Source: JAFGUB01 sp050305515
Lineage (GTDB): Bacteria; Campylobacterota; Campylobacteria; Campylobacterales; Sulfurimonadaceae
NCBI GenBank assembly: GCA_050305515.1
Contig: JBNLFL010000004.1
Location: 1-64,000 of the forward strand
Length of the DNA: 64,000 nt
Reading direction: 5' to 3'
How positions within the stretch are numbered: the stretch's first letter is position 1; every line of letters starts with the position of its first letter. Positions 35,240 to 44,297 of the stretch are shown here, one piece after another. The position numbers were made by a program, and so were the translations under genes. The notes under the pieces are model-generated. The model saw nothing but the letters and a program-made list of their open reading frames with translations. It was not told the origin of the DNA and did no database searches.

Positions 35240-35677
35240 ATGCTAAAAGAGTTTAAAGATTTTTTGATCAAGGGAAATGTGGTTGACATGGCGGTCGGCT
35301 TTATTTTCGGTGCGGCATTTGCCACGGTGGTCAAGTCGCTGGTAGCCAATGTCATGATGCCTCCTATCGGGCTGCTGATGGGTCGGGTGGACTTCTCTTC
35401 ACTTTTCATTGCACTTGACGGCAACGAATACGCTTCTTTGGCAGAGCTTGACAAGGCGGGTGCTCCGGCTATCAAGATCGGTCTTTTTGTCAACGACCTG
35501 ATCTCCTTTGTGATTCTGGGTCTCGTGATGTTCTTTCTGGTACGTACCTATAACCGTCTCAAGGCGAAAGAGGAAGCCGCTCCGGCTCCGGAACCGACAA
35601 CCAAGGCCTGTCCCGAGTGTGCCATGGAAATTCCGCTTGCTGCAAAAACCTGCCCTTACTGCCATAAAGCGCAGTAA
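35240..35677 (+). CDS. mscL: Large-conductance mechanosensitive channel with zinc ribbon
   Basis: This 145-residue protein is MscL: the N-terminal F-K-D-F-L-I-K-G-N-V-V-D-M-A-V-G-F-I-F-G helix start, TM1 (about 15-45), a periplasmic loop and TM2 (about 73-98). After an Ala/Pro linker the C-terminus is a zinc-ribbon-like motif, C-P-E-C-x9-C-P-Y-C (about 121-142), replacing the usual short helical bundle end. The channel opens under membrane tension to release solutes in hypo-osmotic shock. The SD AAGGAG lies 7 bases before the ATG. A probable terminator follows at 35685. Confidence 0.95.
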   Translation: MLKEFKDFLIKGNVVDMAVGFIFGAAFATVVKSLVANVMMPPIGLLMGRVDFSSLFIALDGNEYASLAELDKAGAPAIKIGLFVNDLISFVILGLVMFFLVRTYNRLKAKEEAAPAPEPTTKACPECAMEIPLAAKTCPYCHKAQ

Positions 35678-35684
35678 CACTCCG

Positions 35685-35701
35685 GCCACCGTTTCGGTGG
35701 C
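35685..35701 (+). terminator. Hairpin after mscL
   Basis: GCCACCG-TTT-CGGTGGC is a perfect 7-bp stem 8 bases after the mscL stop, followed by TCTGTCGCTTTA. The U-tract is poor. A TTACATGTAA copy follows at 35711. Confidence 0.5.
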
Positions 35702-35744
35702 TCTGTCGCTTTACATGTAATCCATATTTTCTCAAGGTCCGTTA

Positions 35745-36605
35745 ATGCCGATGCTGTTATTGATGATTATTGCCATGGTAATTTGGGGCATCGGCTGGCC
35801 TGCACTCAAGATTGTTACCGAATCCGTGGATGTCGTTGTTGTCACCTTCTGGCGTTTTGCCATTATGATGGCAGCCTTTATTCCTATTCTCATTCTCTGG
35901 AAAAAGCCTTTACATGTAAGCAAAAAAGCACTGGGAATCGTTGCTTCGAGTGCGCTGCTCAACATTGCGTTCATGTTTGTCTCGTTCTGGGGTGTTAAGG
36001 TTGGCAGCGCCGGCGCGGGCGGTGTTGTCATCACCACCATCAGTCCGGTTCTGACGGTTTTGCTTGCCATCTGGTTTCTGGGCGCAAAAGTACAGCGCCG
36101 TCACTGGTGGGGACTGGGCATCGGCTTTTTGGGCGGCATGGTCATGCTGGAGCTGTGGCGTGCAGACATTATGGTGCAGGGCAATCTGCTCTTTGTTCTG
36201 AGTGCGCTCATCTGGGCAGTGCTGACGCTCTTTAGCCAGAAATCGCACGCGCATCTTGAACCCGTTCACTACAGTTTTCTGCTTTCGGTGGTGGCGACGG
36301 TAATTATGCTGTTCGTCGCATTGCCCTACCATCTGGCCACCGTCTTTGATCAGGACGCACGCTTCTGGTGGGCCATGCTCTTCTTGGCGGTGATGGGGCA
36401 GAGTGTCGCTTCGACCATCTATTTCATTGCATCGGGAAAACTGGGTTCGGGAGTGGCAAGCAGCTACATGTTTCTGGTGCCGCTAAGCGCACTGGTAGCA
36501 AGCTACCTGATTTTAGGGGAGATCCCCTCGTTATGGCTGCTTGCGGGCGGTATCATTGCTACGGTTGCACTTTATATCATCAACTCGGGGCGTAACGCTG
36601 CCTAA
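35745..36605 (+). CDS. EamA/DMT-family transporter
   Basis: This 286-residue inner-membrane protein has ten hydrophobic helices arranged as two EamA repeats (about 1-135 and 145-280). The first contains I-W-G-I-G-W-P-A-L-K and W-R-F-A-I-M-M, and the second V-P-L-S-A-L-V-A-S-Y-L-I-L-G-E, both typical of the drug/metabolite transporter superfamily. The substrate is unknown; members export amino acids, metabolites or drugs. It lies alone, preceded by TTACATGTAA (35711), with another copy at 35910 encoding L-H-V. Confidence 0.9.
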   Translation: MPMLLLMIIAMVIWGIGWPALKIVTESVDVVVVTFWRFAIMMAAFIPILILWKKPLHVSKKALGIVASSALLNIAFMFVSFWGVKVGSAGAGGVVITTISPVLTVLLAIWFLGAKVQRRHWWGLGIGFLGGMVMLELWRADIMVQGNLLFVLSALIWAVLTLFSQKSHAHLEPVHYSFLLSVVATVIMLFVALPYHLATVFDQDARFWWAMLFLAVMGQSVASTIYFIASGKLGSGVASSYMFLVPLSALVASYLILGEIPSLWLLAGGIIATVALYIINSGRNAA

Positions 36606-36677
36606 CATTTATAACATTCTATAGTTGTTCATATACCCTATTTGCGCTATTATTAGGTATTTCCACGTAAGGCGGAC

Positions 36678-37727
36678 ATGATGGACTTTGGTTGTAAAAT
36701 TCTTGTAGTCGATGACGTTTTGGAAAATATTCAGGTAGTGATGAACATCCTTAAGGAAGAGCACTGCGAACTTTCGTTTGCCACTAACGGCTAGAGTGCC
36801 CTGAATCTGATTCAAAGCGAGCATTTCGACATGGTTCTGCTTGATATCATGATGCCCGGAATGGATGGGCTGGAAGTGTGCCGGCGTATGCGGGCCCAAA
36901 AAGAGTTTGAAGATATACCGGTTGTTTTCCTGACGGCGAAGACCGATATCGACTCCATTACCGAAGGCTTTGATGTCGGCGGTATGGACTACATCATCAA
37001 ACCGTTTCATGCCAGTGAACTGCTCGCAAGGGTGCGGACGCACCTCGAACTCTACCGTTCGCGTCTGCTGCTTCGCCACATGAACGTATCGCTTGAAACC
37101 AAAATGCAGTTTCGGGAGTCCCGGCTGCTGAGCGAACTCGAATCGAGTCAGAAAGAGCTGATCTATCTGCTGATGGAGCTGATGGAAGCAACATCGGACG
37201 AGACCGGCAAACACATTCGAAGGGTTGCAGAACACACCCGCTTGCTGGCGCATTATCATCCCAGCATCAGCGAAACGGATTCGGAGCTGCTTTTTCATGC
37301 CGCTCCCATGCACGATATCGGAAAGATTATCATTCCCCATCACATTCTGCACAAACCCGGCCGCCTGACTCCTGAAGAGTTTGAAGTGATGAAAACACAT
37401 ACCAGCCGGGCGCACGAATTTTTCAGAATTTCGCAGCGCAAAGTTATCCGCATGGCTGACATTATCGCTTATGAACACCATGAAAAATGGGATGGCAGCG
37501 GATACCCACGGGGTTTGAAGGGTGATGAAATTCATATTTATGGCCGGATTGTCGCTTTGGCGGACACCTTTGACGCGTTGACGCACAAGCGGGTCTATAA
37601 AGAAGCCTGGAGCCTTGATGACTCCATTAATTATATTTACGAGAATAGTGGAAAACACTTTGATCCGGAGCTGGTTGCGATCTTCCGGGAACATATCGAT
37701 GAGTTTATTTCCATTTCGCATCTTTAG
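36678..37727 (+). pseudogene. HD-GYP response regulator with in-frame amber codon
   Basis: From the ATG at 36678 the frame encodes a receiver start (I-L-V-V-D-D-V-L-E-N) for 38 codons, then a TAG (36792-36794), then continues in the same frame to 37727 with the rest of the receiver (phospho-acceptor in L-L-D-I-M-M-P) and an HD-GYP domain (H-D-I-G-K; H-H-E-K-W-D-G-S-G-Y-P-R-G-L; A-D-x-F-D-A-L-T). HD-GYP enzymes hydrolyse cyclic-di-GMP. The stop stands where A-T-N-G-x-S-A-L would normally have a residue such as Gln or Glu; a CAG to TAG change is the simplest cause. It overlaps the next gene's start. Restart at ATG 36831 would lack the receiver's first half. Confidence 0.8.
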
Positions 37728-40700
37728 GGCGTTAACACTCCTGATTTTACTGTTTTCCGTCCTCCACGGAAGCGAGACACCGTACTACAGTGATGCCCAG
37801 CGTCAATGGATCAAGGAGCACCCTGTCATTACGGTCGGTGCCGAACGTGACTGGGCACCTTTTGATTTCGTGGATGCGTCGGGCGAATACCGCGGTTTTG
37901 CCAGAGAAATGCTTGAGCGTGTCGCGCGCTACAGCGGTCTGAAGTTTCGCTATGAAGCCGATCAATGGGATACATTGCTGGAGAAGGCCAAGGCGGGGAA
38001 TATCGATCTGCTGCCCGCCATCAACTACAGCAACGAGCGCGCCAAGAGCCTCCATTTCAGCGATGCTTATTACAACACCTATGCCTATATCTTTTCCCAC
38101 ATTGACTCTGAAGTGACCTCGCTTGATGATCTCGAAGGCAAGACGGCCGCGATACCGAAATCCTATCAAATCAGCGAAGTGTTTCAGCGCCGGTTCCCAA
38201 AGAGCAGGATTCTGGAAGTTGAAACACTCGATGATGCCATTGAGGCGGTTTTACTCAAGCGCGCGGATCTGCTGGTGGACACCTACGCCGTACTGAATTA
38301 CAAACTGCGCGAAAAAGGAATTCAGACCATCCGCCCGTTTCATCCGCTTTACAGTAACGCACTCTATATGGCCGCACCCCGCGCCAATGCGCAAAGCGCG
38401 ATGCTGATCGGCATTATTAACGAGACGCTTGAAAGCATAACCGAGCAGCAGAAAGAGGAGATGCTTTCGCAATGGATTGTACTAAGGCCGAACCAGCAAA
38501 AAGCGCTGGGGTTAAGCAAAGCAGAAATGGCATGGATTGCGGCACATCCCAAGGTGATACTCGGCAGTGACAGGGCATGGCCTCCGTTTGAATTTCTGGA
38601 CGAGCAGGGTAGATATCAGGGAATCGCGGCAGATTTTATCCGTCTGATTGCACTGCGTAGCGGGCTTGATATCGAGGTAAAACCTAATATCTGGTCGACA
38701 ACGCTCTCACAAATGCGGGAGGGAAAATTTGATGGCCTCTCCTGTGCCGTGAAAACTCCGCAGCGGAGTACCTTTCTGGATTTTACCACGCCGTATGTCA
38801 GCGTGGAGAGCGGACTGGTCGTTCGCCGCGACAGCGAATCAATCCGCAGCATTACCGATCTTGGGAAAAAAACGGTCGCCATCAATAAAGATTCCTACAT
38901 GCATGAGTGGCTCAAAACGCGCTATCCGGAAATCAAAATTTTGGGTACCCGTTCGAACGAAGAGGCAATAGAAGCCGTTGCCTACGGAAAAGCCGATGCC
39001 TATATCGGAAATCTTGCCGTCTACTCTTATGTGATCGAAAAGAAGATGATTACGAACCTGAAGGTGGTAGCGCAGGTAACGGAACAGGTGACACAGCCCG
39101 CTTTTGCCGTTGATAAGTCACAACCTCTGCTTGCATCGATTTTGCAAAAGGCACTCGATTCCATTTCGCAGGCCGAACGACAGCAAATTATGAAAAAATG
39201 GTATTCCGAGTCTGTCGAGGCCGCGACCCTCTTACTCAGCGATGCCGAATCCAAATGGCTTTCGGAACATCCGGTCATTACATTTTCGGGACATCCCGAC
39301 TGGCTTCCGTTTGAAGCGTTTCGGAGCGACGGCAGTTATGAGGGCATTGTGGCGCAGTACCTCAAAGAGATTGAAAAAAGTATTTTGTCCCGATTTGAAC
39401 CTGTTGCATCCGGTAACGGGAGTGAAAAGGCGAAACGTTCGGAGCAGCGTGATGCCGATGTCATTTCCAGTGATTTTGACGATACGGCTTTGATGCGGAA
39501 TTATCGGCCGGTGACGCCTTATCTGAAAACTCCGGTTGTCATTGTCATGCGCGGCGATCATGATTTTGTATCAGATGTCGATGCCATCGAATCGGATCGT
39601 ATCGGAATTATTGAAGGGCACGGATATATTGAAAAACTCCATGAAAGGTATCCGCAGCGACGCTTTGTCCGTTTTGACACTGCAGCCGGAGCGCTTGAGA
39701 GCCTTTCTCTTGGAAAAATCGATGCTGTGCTGGTTTCAATGCCAAAGGCGGGATACCTGATACGCACCCGTGGCTATAGCAATCTCAAGATTGTCGGAAA
39801 AACGTCCGTCGAAATGCAGCTGACACTTTTTGTGCACCAAAGCAAACCCCTGCTTCATGCCATTCTTGAAAAGGCGCTTGAGAACATTCCCACAAACCGT
39901 CATAGCACGATTATCAGGGAGTGGATGGATGTCGAGTTTGCCAAAAAAACCGACTATACGCTGCTGCTTCAGGTGGGCGCACTTTTCCTTTTGTTTCTTC
40001 TTGCAACGCTCTACTGGAACCGCAAGCTTTCCCGGGAGATTCGTGAACGCCGGCATGTCGAAGAGGCACTGCTAATTGAAAAGGAGAATTTCAAACTCCT
40101 GTTTGAAAAAGGCTCGGACGGTACGTTCATTGTGCAGGGTGGAAAATTTGTTACATGTAATGCGGCAGCTTTGAAGATGCTGGGAGTGCAGGAGCCTTCA
40201 GAACTTGTCGGAACCTCTCCGCTGGATTGGTCCCCCGCATTGCAGCCTGACGGTTCGGATTCAAAAACGCGTATTACCGAGATGGCCAGGATGGGAAAAA
40301 AACAGGGGAGTTACCGTTTTGAATGGGTTTATTGTGACGCCAGCGGAAGAGAGTTTTGGGTGGATGTGATCCTGACGAAAATTATTTATCAGGGGAAAAC
40401 ATCATCTTATGTCGTGTGCCGCGAAATTACGCAGCAAAAGGAGCTGGAGGCCGAATTAACGGAGGCTACGCAGGCTGCCATTGCGGCCGATCGGTCTAAA
40501 TCAGAGTTCCTGGCCAATATGAGCCATGAAATTCGTACGCCGATGAATGCCATCATAGGCTTTACCGATCTGCTGGGCGAGCAGCTTAAAGAACCGCGTC
40601 TGCGCTCTTATGTGAGCACGATCCAGACGGCAGGCAAGACGCTGCTTAATCTGATTAACGACATTCTGGATCTCTCAAAAATCGAGTCGGGAAAGATGAC

Positions 40701-41937
40701 ACTGCTCAAGAAACCGACACATCTGGAAGAGCTTTTTGAAGAGATCGGATCGATCTTTTCCATTACGGTACGCAATAAGGGGCTCTCCCTCATCATTGAT
40801 ATGGATGAAACGCTGCCGGAGAGTCTTTTGGTTGACAGTACCCGTTTGCGGCAGGTACTTTTCAATCTGCTCGGCAATGCGGTCAAATTTACGGAACATG
40901 GACACATTGCGCTGCGCCTGCATACGATGGCCGTTGATGAACACCGGAGCAAGGTTGATCTTGAGATCATTGTTGAAGATACCGGTATCGGGATCCCTGA
41001 AAATCAGGTGGAGCGCATCTTCAATATTTTCGAGCAGCAGGAGGGGCAGGACAGCAGGAAGTTCGGCGGCACCGGACTGGGATTGACCATTTCCAAACGG
41101 CTGTGTGAAATGATGGGCGGAAAAATCAGGGTTGAGAGCAGCGTGGGCAAAGGGTCGCGCTTTATTGTTTCGCTCTACGGCATTGATATCGCATCGGTAC
41201 TCAGTGAACGCCGTCTTGACAAGGTGACGGGATTTGACGCCGAGCATATTGTATTTCGTCCGGGACGGCTGCTGGTTGTTGACGATGTTGAAGATAACCG
41301 TCAGCTTATAATGCAGTATTTTGAAGAGACGGCGCTTGAAACATTCAGTGCGGCTAACGGTGCCGAAGCCGTGGCCATGGTGGTGCAGCAGCCGATTGAT
41401 CTGATTATTATGGATATTCGCATGCCGGTGATGGACGGCTATGAAGCGGCGCGGCGCATTAAGGCCTCATGGAATCTCCCCATTATCGCATTGACGGCAT
41501 CCGTAATGCAGAGTGAGCTTGACAGGCTTCAAGATGCCAACTTCGACGGTTATCTGCGTAAACCGGTATTGCGCCGCGAGCTCTTTTATGAAGTCAGCCG
41601 TTTTCTGGCCCATGCGTTTATGCCGCATGTTGGTGAACGGGAAGAGAAAGTTCTTCTCTCTCAAAAAGCGATACTGAACCTTCCGGATATTCTTCAGGTC
41701 CTGACAACGACGATTACACAGACACATCAGCGGGCAAAATCTACTAACAGTATCTCAGAGATTACCGCATTGGCAAAACAGATTGAAGCGCTGGGCGGCC
41801 GTTATAATGTTGAGCCGCTTGAACAGTACGCGTCAAAACTCTTCGAAGCGCTTGACGCTTTTGACATAGCACTGTTGCAGCGTCTGCTCGGAACGTATGA
41901 CGCACTTGTCGATACGCTCGCTTCCCATAGGAAGTAA
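37699..41937 (+). CDS. Hybrid histidine kinase with three solute-binding sensor domains
   Basis: I chose ATG 37699 because a signal peptide follows (about 1-25, A-L-T-L-L-I-L-L-F-S-V-L-H-G-S); it overlaps the preceding gene. The 1412 residues hold three tandem SBP_bac_3 periplasmic domains (about 30-265, 270-510, 520-750; each starts with H-P-V/K-I/V and a W-x-P-F-[DE] motif), a membrane helix (about 757-777) and a PAS domain (about 795-910). A HisKA box (N-M-S-H-E-I-R-T-P-M-N-A), HATPase (G-T-G-L-G-L-T), receiver (I-I-M-D-I-R-M-P) and a helical tail without an obvious HPt His follow. Solute-binding kinases usually sense amino acids or related ligands; BvgS/EvgS are the known relatives. Confidence 0.9.
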   Translation: MSLFPFRIFRALTLLILLFSVLHGSETPYYSDAQRQWIKEHPVITVGAERDWAPFDFVDASGEYRGFAREMLERVARYSGLKFRYEADQWDTLLEKAKAGNIDLLPAINYSNERAKSLHFSDAYYNTYAYIFSHIDSEVTSLDDLEGKTAAIPKSYQISEVFQRRFPKSRILEVETLDDAIEAVLLKRADLLVDTYAVLNYKLREKGIQTIRPFHPLYSNALYMAAPRANAQSAMLIGIINETLESITEQQKEEMLSQWIVLRPNQQKALGLSKAEMAWIAAHPKVILGSDRAWPPFEFLDEQGRYQGIAADFIRLIALRSGLDIEVKPNIWSTTLSQMREGKFDGLSCAVKTPQRSTFLDFTTPYVSVESGLVVRRDSESIRSITDLGKKTVAINKDSYMHEWLKTRYPEIKILGTRSNEEAIEAVAYGKADAYIGNLAVYSYVIEKKMITNLKVVAQVTEQVTQPAFAVDKSQPLLASILQKALDSISQAERQQIMKKWYSESVEAATLLLSDAESKWLSEHPVITFSGHPDWLPFEAFRSDGSYEGIVAQYLKEIEKSILSRFEPVASGNGSEKAKRSEQRDADVISSDFDDTALMRNYRPVTPYLKTPVVIVMRGDHDFVSDVDAIESDRIGIIEGHGYIEKLHERYPQRRFVRFDTAAGALESLSLGKIDAVLVSMPKAGYLIRTRGYSNLKIVGKTSVEMQLTLFVHQSKPLLHAILEKALENIPTNRHSTIIREWMDVEFAKKTDYTLLLQVGALFLLFLLATLYWNRKLSREIRERRHVEEALLIEKENFKLLFEKGSDGTFIVQGGKFVTCNAAALKMLGVQEPSELVGTSPLDWSPALQPDGSDSKTRITEMARMGKKQGSYRFEWVYCDASGREFWVDVILTKIIYQGKTSSYVVCREITQQKELEAELTEATQAAIAADRSKSEFLANMSHEIRTPMNAIIGFTDLLGEQLKEPRLRSYVSTIQTAGKTLLNLINDILDLSKIESGKMTLLKKPTHLEELFEEIGSIFSITVRNKGLSLIIDMDETLPESLLVDSTRLRQVLFNLLGNAVKFTEHGHIALRLHTMAVDEHRSKVDLEIIVEDTGIGIPENQVERIFNIFEQQEGQDSRKFGGTGLGLTISKRLCEMMGGKIRVESSVGKGSRFIVSLYGIDIASVLSERRLDKVTGFDAEHIVFRPGRLLVVDDVEDNRQLIMQYFEETALETFSAANGAEAVAMVVQQPIDLIIMDIRMPVMDGYEAARRIKASWNLPIIALTASVMQSELDRLQDANFDGYLRKPVLRRELFYEVSRFLAHAFMPHVGEREEKVLLSQKAILNLPDILQVLTTTITQTHQRAKSTNSISEITALAKQIEALGGRYNVEPLEQYASKLFEALDAFDIALLQRLLGTYDALVDTLASHRK

Positions 41938-41946
41938 GTACGGCGG

Positions 41947-42291
41947 CTAGTGCTTGTCGCGGTAGGTATGGGTGAGAGTAGCTCTGTAGTCGTCGTAAAC
42001 TTTTTGAAGAGGGGTGTTTGTAGTAGCGGTACGCAGAATCTGGCGAATAAAATTGAGCGGATAATCTACTTTGTGCCCGCGGTCAAGGCGAATGATTTCA
42101 TAGAGGGTATCATACATTTTTTCTAAAAGTTCAGGTTCCTCTTTCTCCAGACGCTCGAGCGTATCTTGAGCAAGCAGAAGTGTTTCGTTGTTGAATTCTC
42201 CGCGCGCATTGATAGTTTTGCGCACTTCAACATACTCCCGCAGGCTCTTCTTGTTGACAACATAATCCGAAAAGATCTCAATTAATGTCAT
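41947..42291 (-). CDS. Conserved hypothetical protein, all-helical
   Basis: This 114-residue, cytoplasmic-looking, helix-rich protein has no membrane segment, signal or Cys. It contains L-R-E-Y-V-E-V-R and L-E-R-L-E-K-E-E-P-E-L-L-E-K-M. I do not recognise its family. A good SD (AAAGGAG, 6 bases before the ATG) supports expression. It is convergent with the large hybrid kinase gene and lies downstream of the kinase at 42387, 95 bp away. Confidence 0.65.
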   Translation of the reverse strand: MTLIEIFSDYVVNKKSLREYVEVRKTINARGEFNNETLLLAQDTLERLEKEEPELLEKMYDTLYEIIRLDRGHKVDYPLNFIRQILRTATTNTPLQKVYDDYRATLTHTYRDKH

Positions 42292-42386
42292 GATGCTCCT
42301 TTGAACATTTCAATCTCGCAATGGTAACATACGATCGTAGCAATAGTCTAGCGGATCTTAATTTTTTTTGTCTTCCCGGATACATT

Positions 42387-44297
42387 TTAATTTTTAAGGG
42401 AAGCAATATCTACAGGCAGTGCAATACGAAAGCAGGCGCCATACGTTCCGTCTGAAACATTCAGTTTTCCCTGACAGTGTTCATCAATAATCGTTTTTGA
42501 CATGTAAAGTCCAAGTCCTGTACCGTCACGGGACTCCTTGGTACTGAAATAGGGGTCAAAAATAGAACCCACGATCGATTCGGGAATACCTCCCCCGTTG
42601 TCTTCAATTTCAATAATTGCATAGCCGTCTTCACGACGTCCCCTGATATCAATGCGGGGGTGTTGCGGTTTTTTGTCAAGGAGTGCATCTTCGGCATTTT
42701 TCAAAATATTGAGCAAGACCTGCTTAAGTTCATTGGCATAGGTCTGTATGGTTACGTTATCTTCAATCGTAACCTGCAGAATGATCGCTTTTCCTTCAAG
42801 GGAAGGACCGATTATTTGCAAACTTCCCTGAATGACATCGGAGAGCGTGACGCTCACGCGCTCTTTGTGGGCACGAAAAAAATCCCTGAAGTCATTAATC
42901 GTCGACGAAAGGTGCTGGGCCAGCTCGGTAATGTTGCCCAGTTGGGCTTCAAAGGTCTCCTCTTTATAGGATCCGGTCAGAACATCGATGGTCAATGCTC
43001 CTGTAATGGCGGTAATTGAGGCAAGAGGCTGGCGCCATTGATGGGCGATCATACTCAGCATCTCCCCCATCTGGGCAAGACGGGATTGCTGCAGCATGAA
43101 AGAACTCTGTTCCCTGTTCTTTTCAACCTCCTGCGCAACCCGTTTTTCCAGAAAACTGTTAAGTGCTTCAAGCTCGTTTTTCAGATATTTCATTTCAGTG
43201 ATGTCGTGCAGTGTTATATGATTTACCTGTCGATTGCTCAGCGTCAGCGGCGCATGCAGCAGCTCAACCCAGATCGGGGTGCCGTCGAGTTGCAGAAATT
43301 GCAATTCGAAACGGGTAATCTGCTTTTTGAGATAATGCATGAGCCGTTTCATGCTTTTGACGCCGTCGGGCTGGTACTCGGGTAAAAAATCAAACAGTGT
43401 GCGTCCAATCAGAATCTCTTTACTGGCAGCTTTCGCCATGATGACGGAGGCATCATTACAATCGACGATATGTCCGGCTTCAAGCAGGATGATACCGTTG
43501 GATGCTTTGTAAAACAGAGTCTCATAAATCTGCTTCTGTTCATCCAGTGCCTTGAGATGCGCCACCTCATTCAGAATGTGATAGACACGCGTGTAAAGTT
43601 CAGCACTACTGAATGGTTTGTGGAGGTAATCGTTGGCACCGCTTTTGAGGGCATCGACAATCGTTTCCGTTGCTTCGTTGGAAGAGACCAGAATGATGGG
43701 TATTGAAGTATGGCCGGGATCATTCCGAACATTCCGAATCAGTTCAATACCATTCATGCGGGGCATTTCAAAATCGGTGATGATCATATCGATTGTATGA
43801 TGTTCGAGAAATTCAAGAGCCTCAATACCGTTGGCGGCTTCGAGCGTCTGAAAACGGTGGCGTTGCAGTGACGCTGACATGACATGACGGAAAAAAGAGG
43901 AGTCATCGATAATGAGAATGGTGGTGTTGACATTATTCTCAAGGCGCTGGATCAGCGCAGTTGCTTCGCATTTGCCTCCCGGAGACTGTTTGGCGACGTA
44001 ATCGATGATTTCGTTTTCAATCAGGTGATGCCGAAGTTGGGCATCCTCAAGATCGCTGAGTAAAATAATCCCGATCCCTTTTGTCAATAACGTATCGACG
44101 ATGGAAGTTACCTCGGGACCAAGGTCCATTGCAACCAGGGCGATAGAAACGGGTTCGTGTTCAAGTTGGAACAGTGTCGATTCAAGTGAGGTGGCGGTAA
44201 CGGTCCGGTATCCCAGCGGTTGAAGCTGCGCGGCATAATAGTGCTGGAATGTTCTGCTGTTTTCGATAAGCAGGACGACTTTTTCAGATGACATAAT
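42387..44297 (-). CDS. Hybrid histidine kinase with two receiver domains and PAS
   Basis: The protein is 636 residues from the ATG at 44297, which overlaps the upstream gene by 14 bases; an ATG at 44324 would add nine residues. Domains: a weakly conserved receiver (about 5-120), a canonical receiver (about 128-245; T-I-L-I-I-D-D, I-I-T-D-F-E-M-P, L-H-K-P-F), PAS (about 255-375), then a kinase core with I-A-H-Q-W-R-Q-P-L, an N-box (L-N-I-L-K-N-A-E-D-A), E-D-N-G-G-G-I and G-T-G-L-G-L-Y. It has no membrane segment, so it senses inside the cell or through partners. It is probably co-transcribed with the PilZ regulator upstream and may receive or give phosphate to it. Confidence 0.88.
   Translation of the reverse strand: MMSSEKVVLLIENSRTFQHYYAAQLQPLGYRTVTATSLESTLFQLEHEPVSIALVAMDLGPEVTSIVDTLLTKGIGIILLSDLEDAQLRHHLIENEIIDYVAKQSPGGKCEATALIQRLENNVNTTILIIDDSSFFRHVMSASLQRHRFQTLEAANGIEALEFLEHHTIDMIITDFEMPRMNGIELIRNVRNDPGHTSIPIILVSSNEATETIVDALKSGANDYLHKPFSSAELYTRVYHILNEVAHLKALDEQKQIYETLFYKASNGIILLEAGHIVDCNDASVIMAKAASKEILIGRTLFDFLPEYQPDGVKSMKRLMHYLKKQITRFELQFLQLDGTPIWVELLHAPLTLSNRQVNHITLHDITEMKYLKNELEALNSFLEKRVAQEVEKNREQSSFMLQQSRLAQMGEMLSMIAHQWRQPLASITAITGALTIDVLTGSYKEETFEAQLGNITELAQHLSSTINDFRDFFRAHKERVSVTLSDVIQGSLQIIGPSLEGKAIILQVTIEDNVTIQTYANELKQVLLNILKNAEDALLDKKPQHPRIDIRGRREDGYAIIEIEDNGGGIPESIVGSIFDPYFSTKESRDGTGLGLYMSKTIIDEHCQGKLNVSDGTYGACFRIALPVDIASLKN

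Noticed and set aside
36609..37721. A 370-codon open frame on the minus strand, opposite the HD-GYP gene
   Set aside because: It mirrors a clearly coding plus-strand sequence with receiver and HD-GYP motifs, has no SD, and its translation shows no recognisable domain; typical antisense shadow of a higher-GC gene.
42360..42420. CTTCCC...GGGAAG with a T-run as a terminator of the kinase gene at 42387
   Set aside because: The T-run is on the wrong side for the minus-strand transcript and the loop is too long for a convincing intrinsic terminator.
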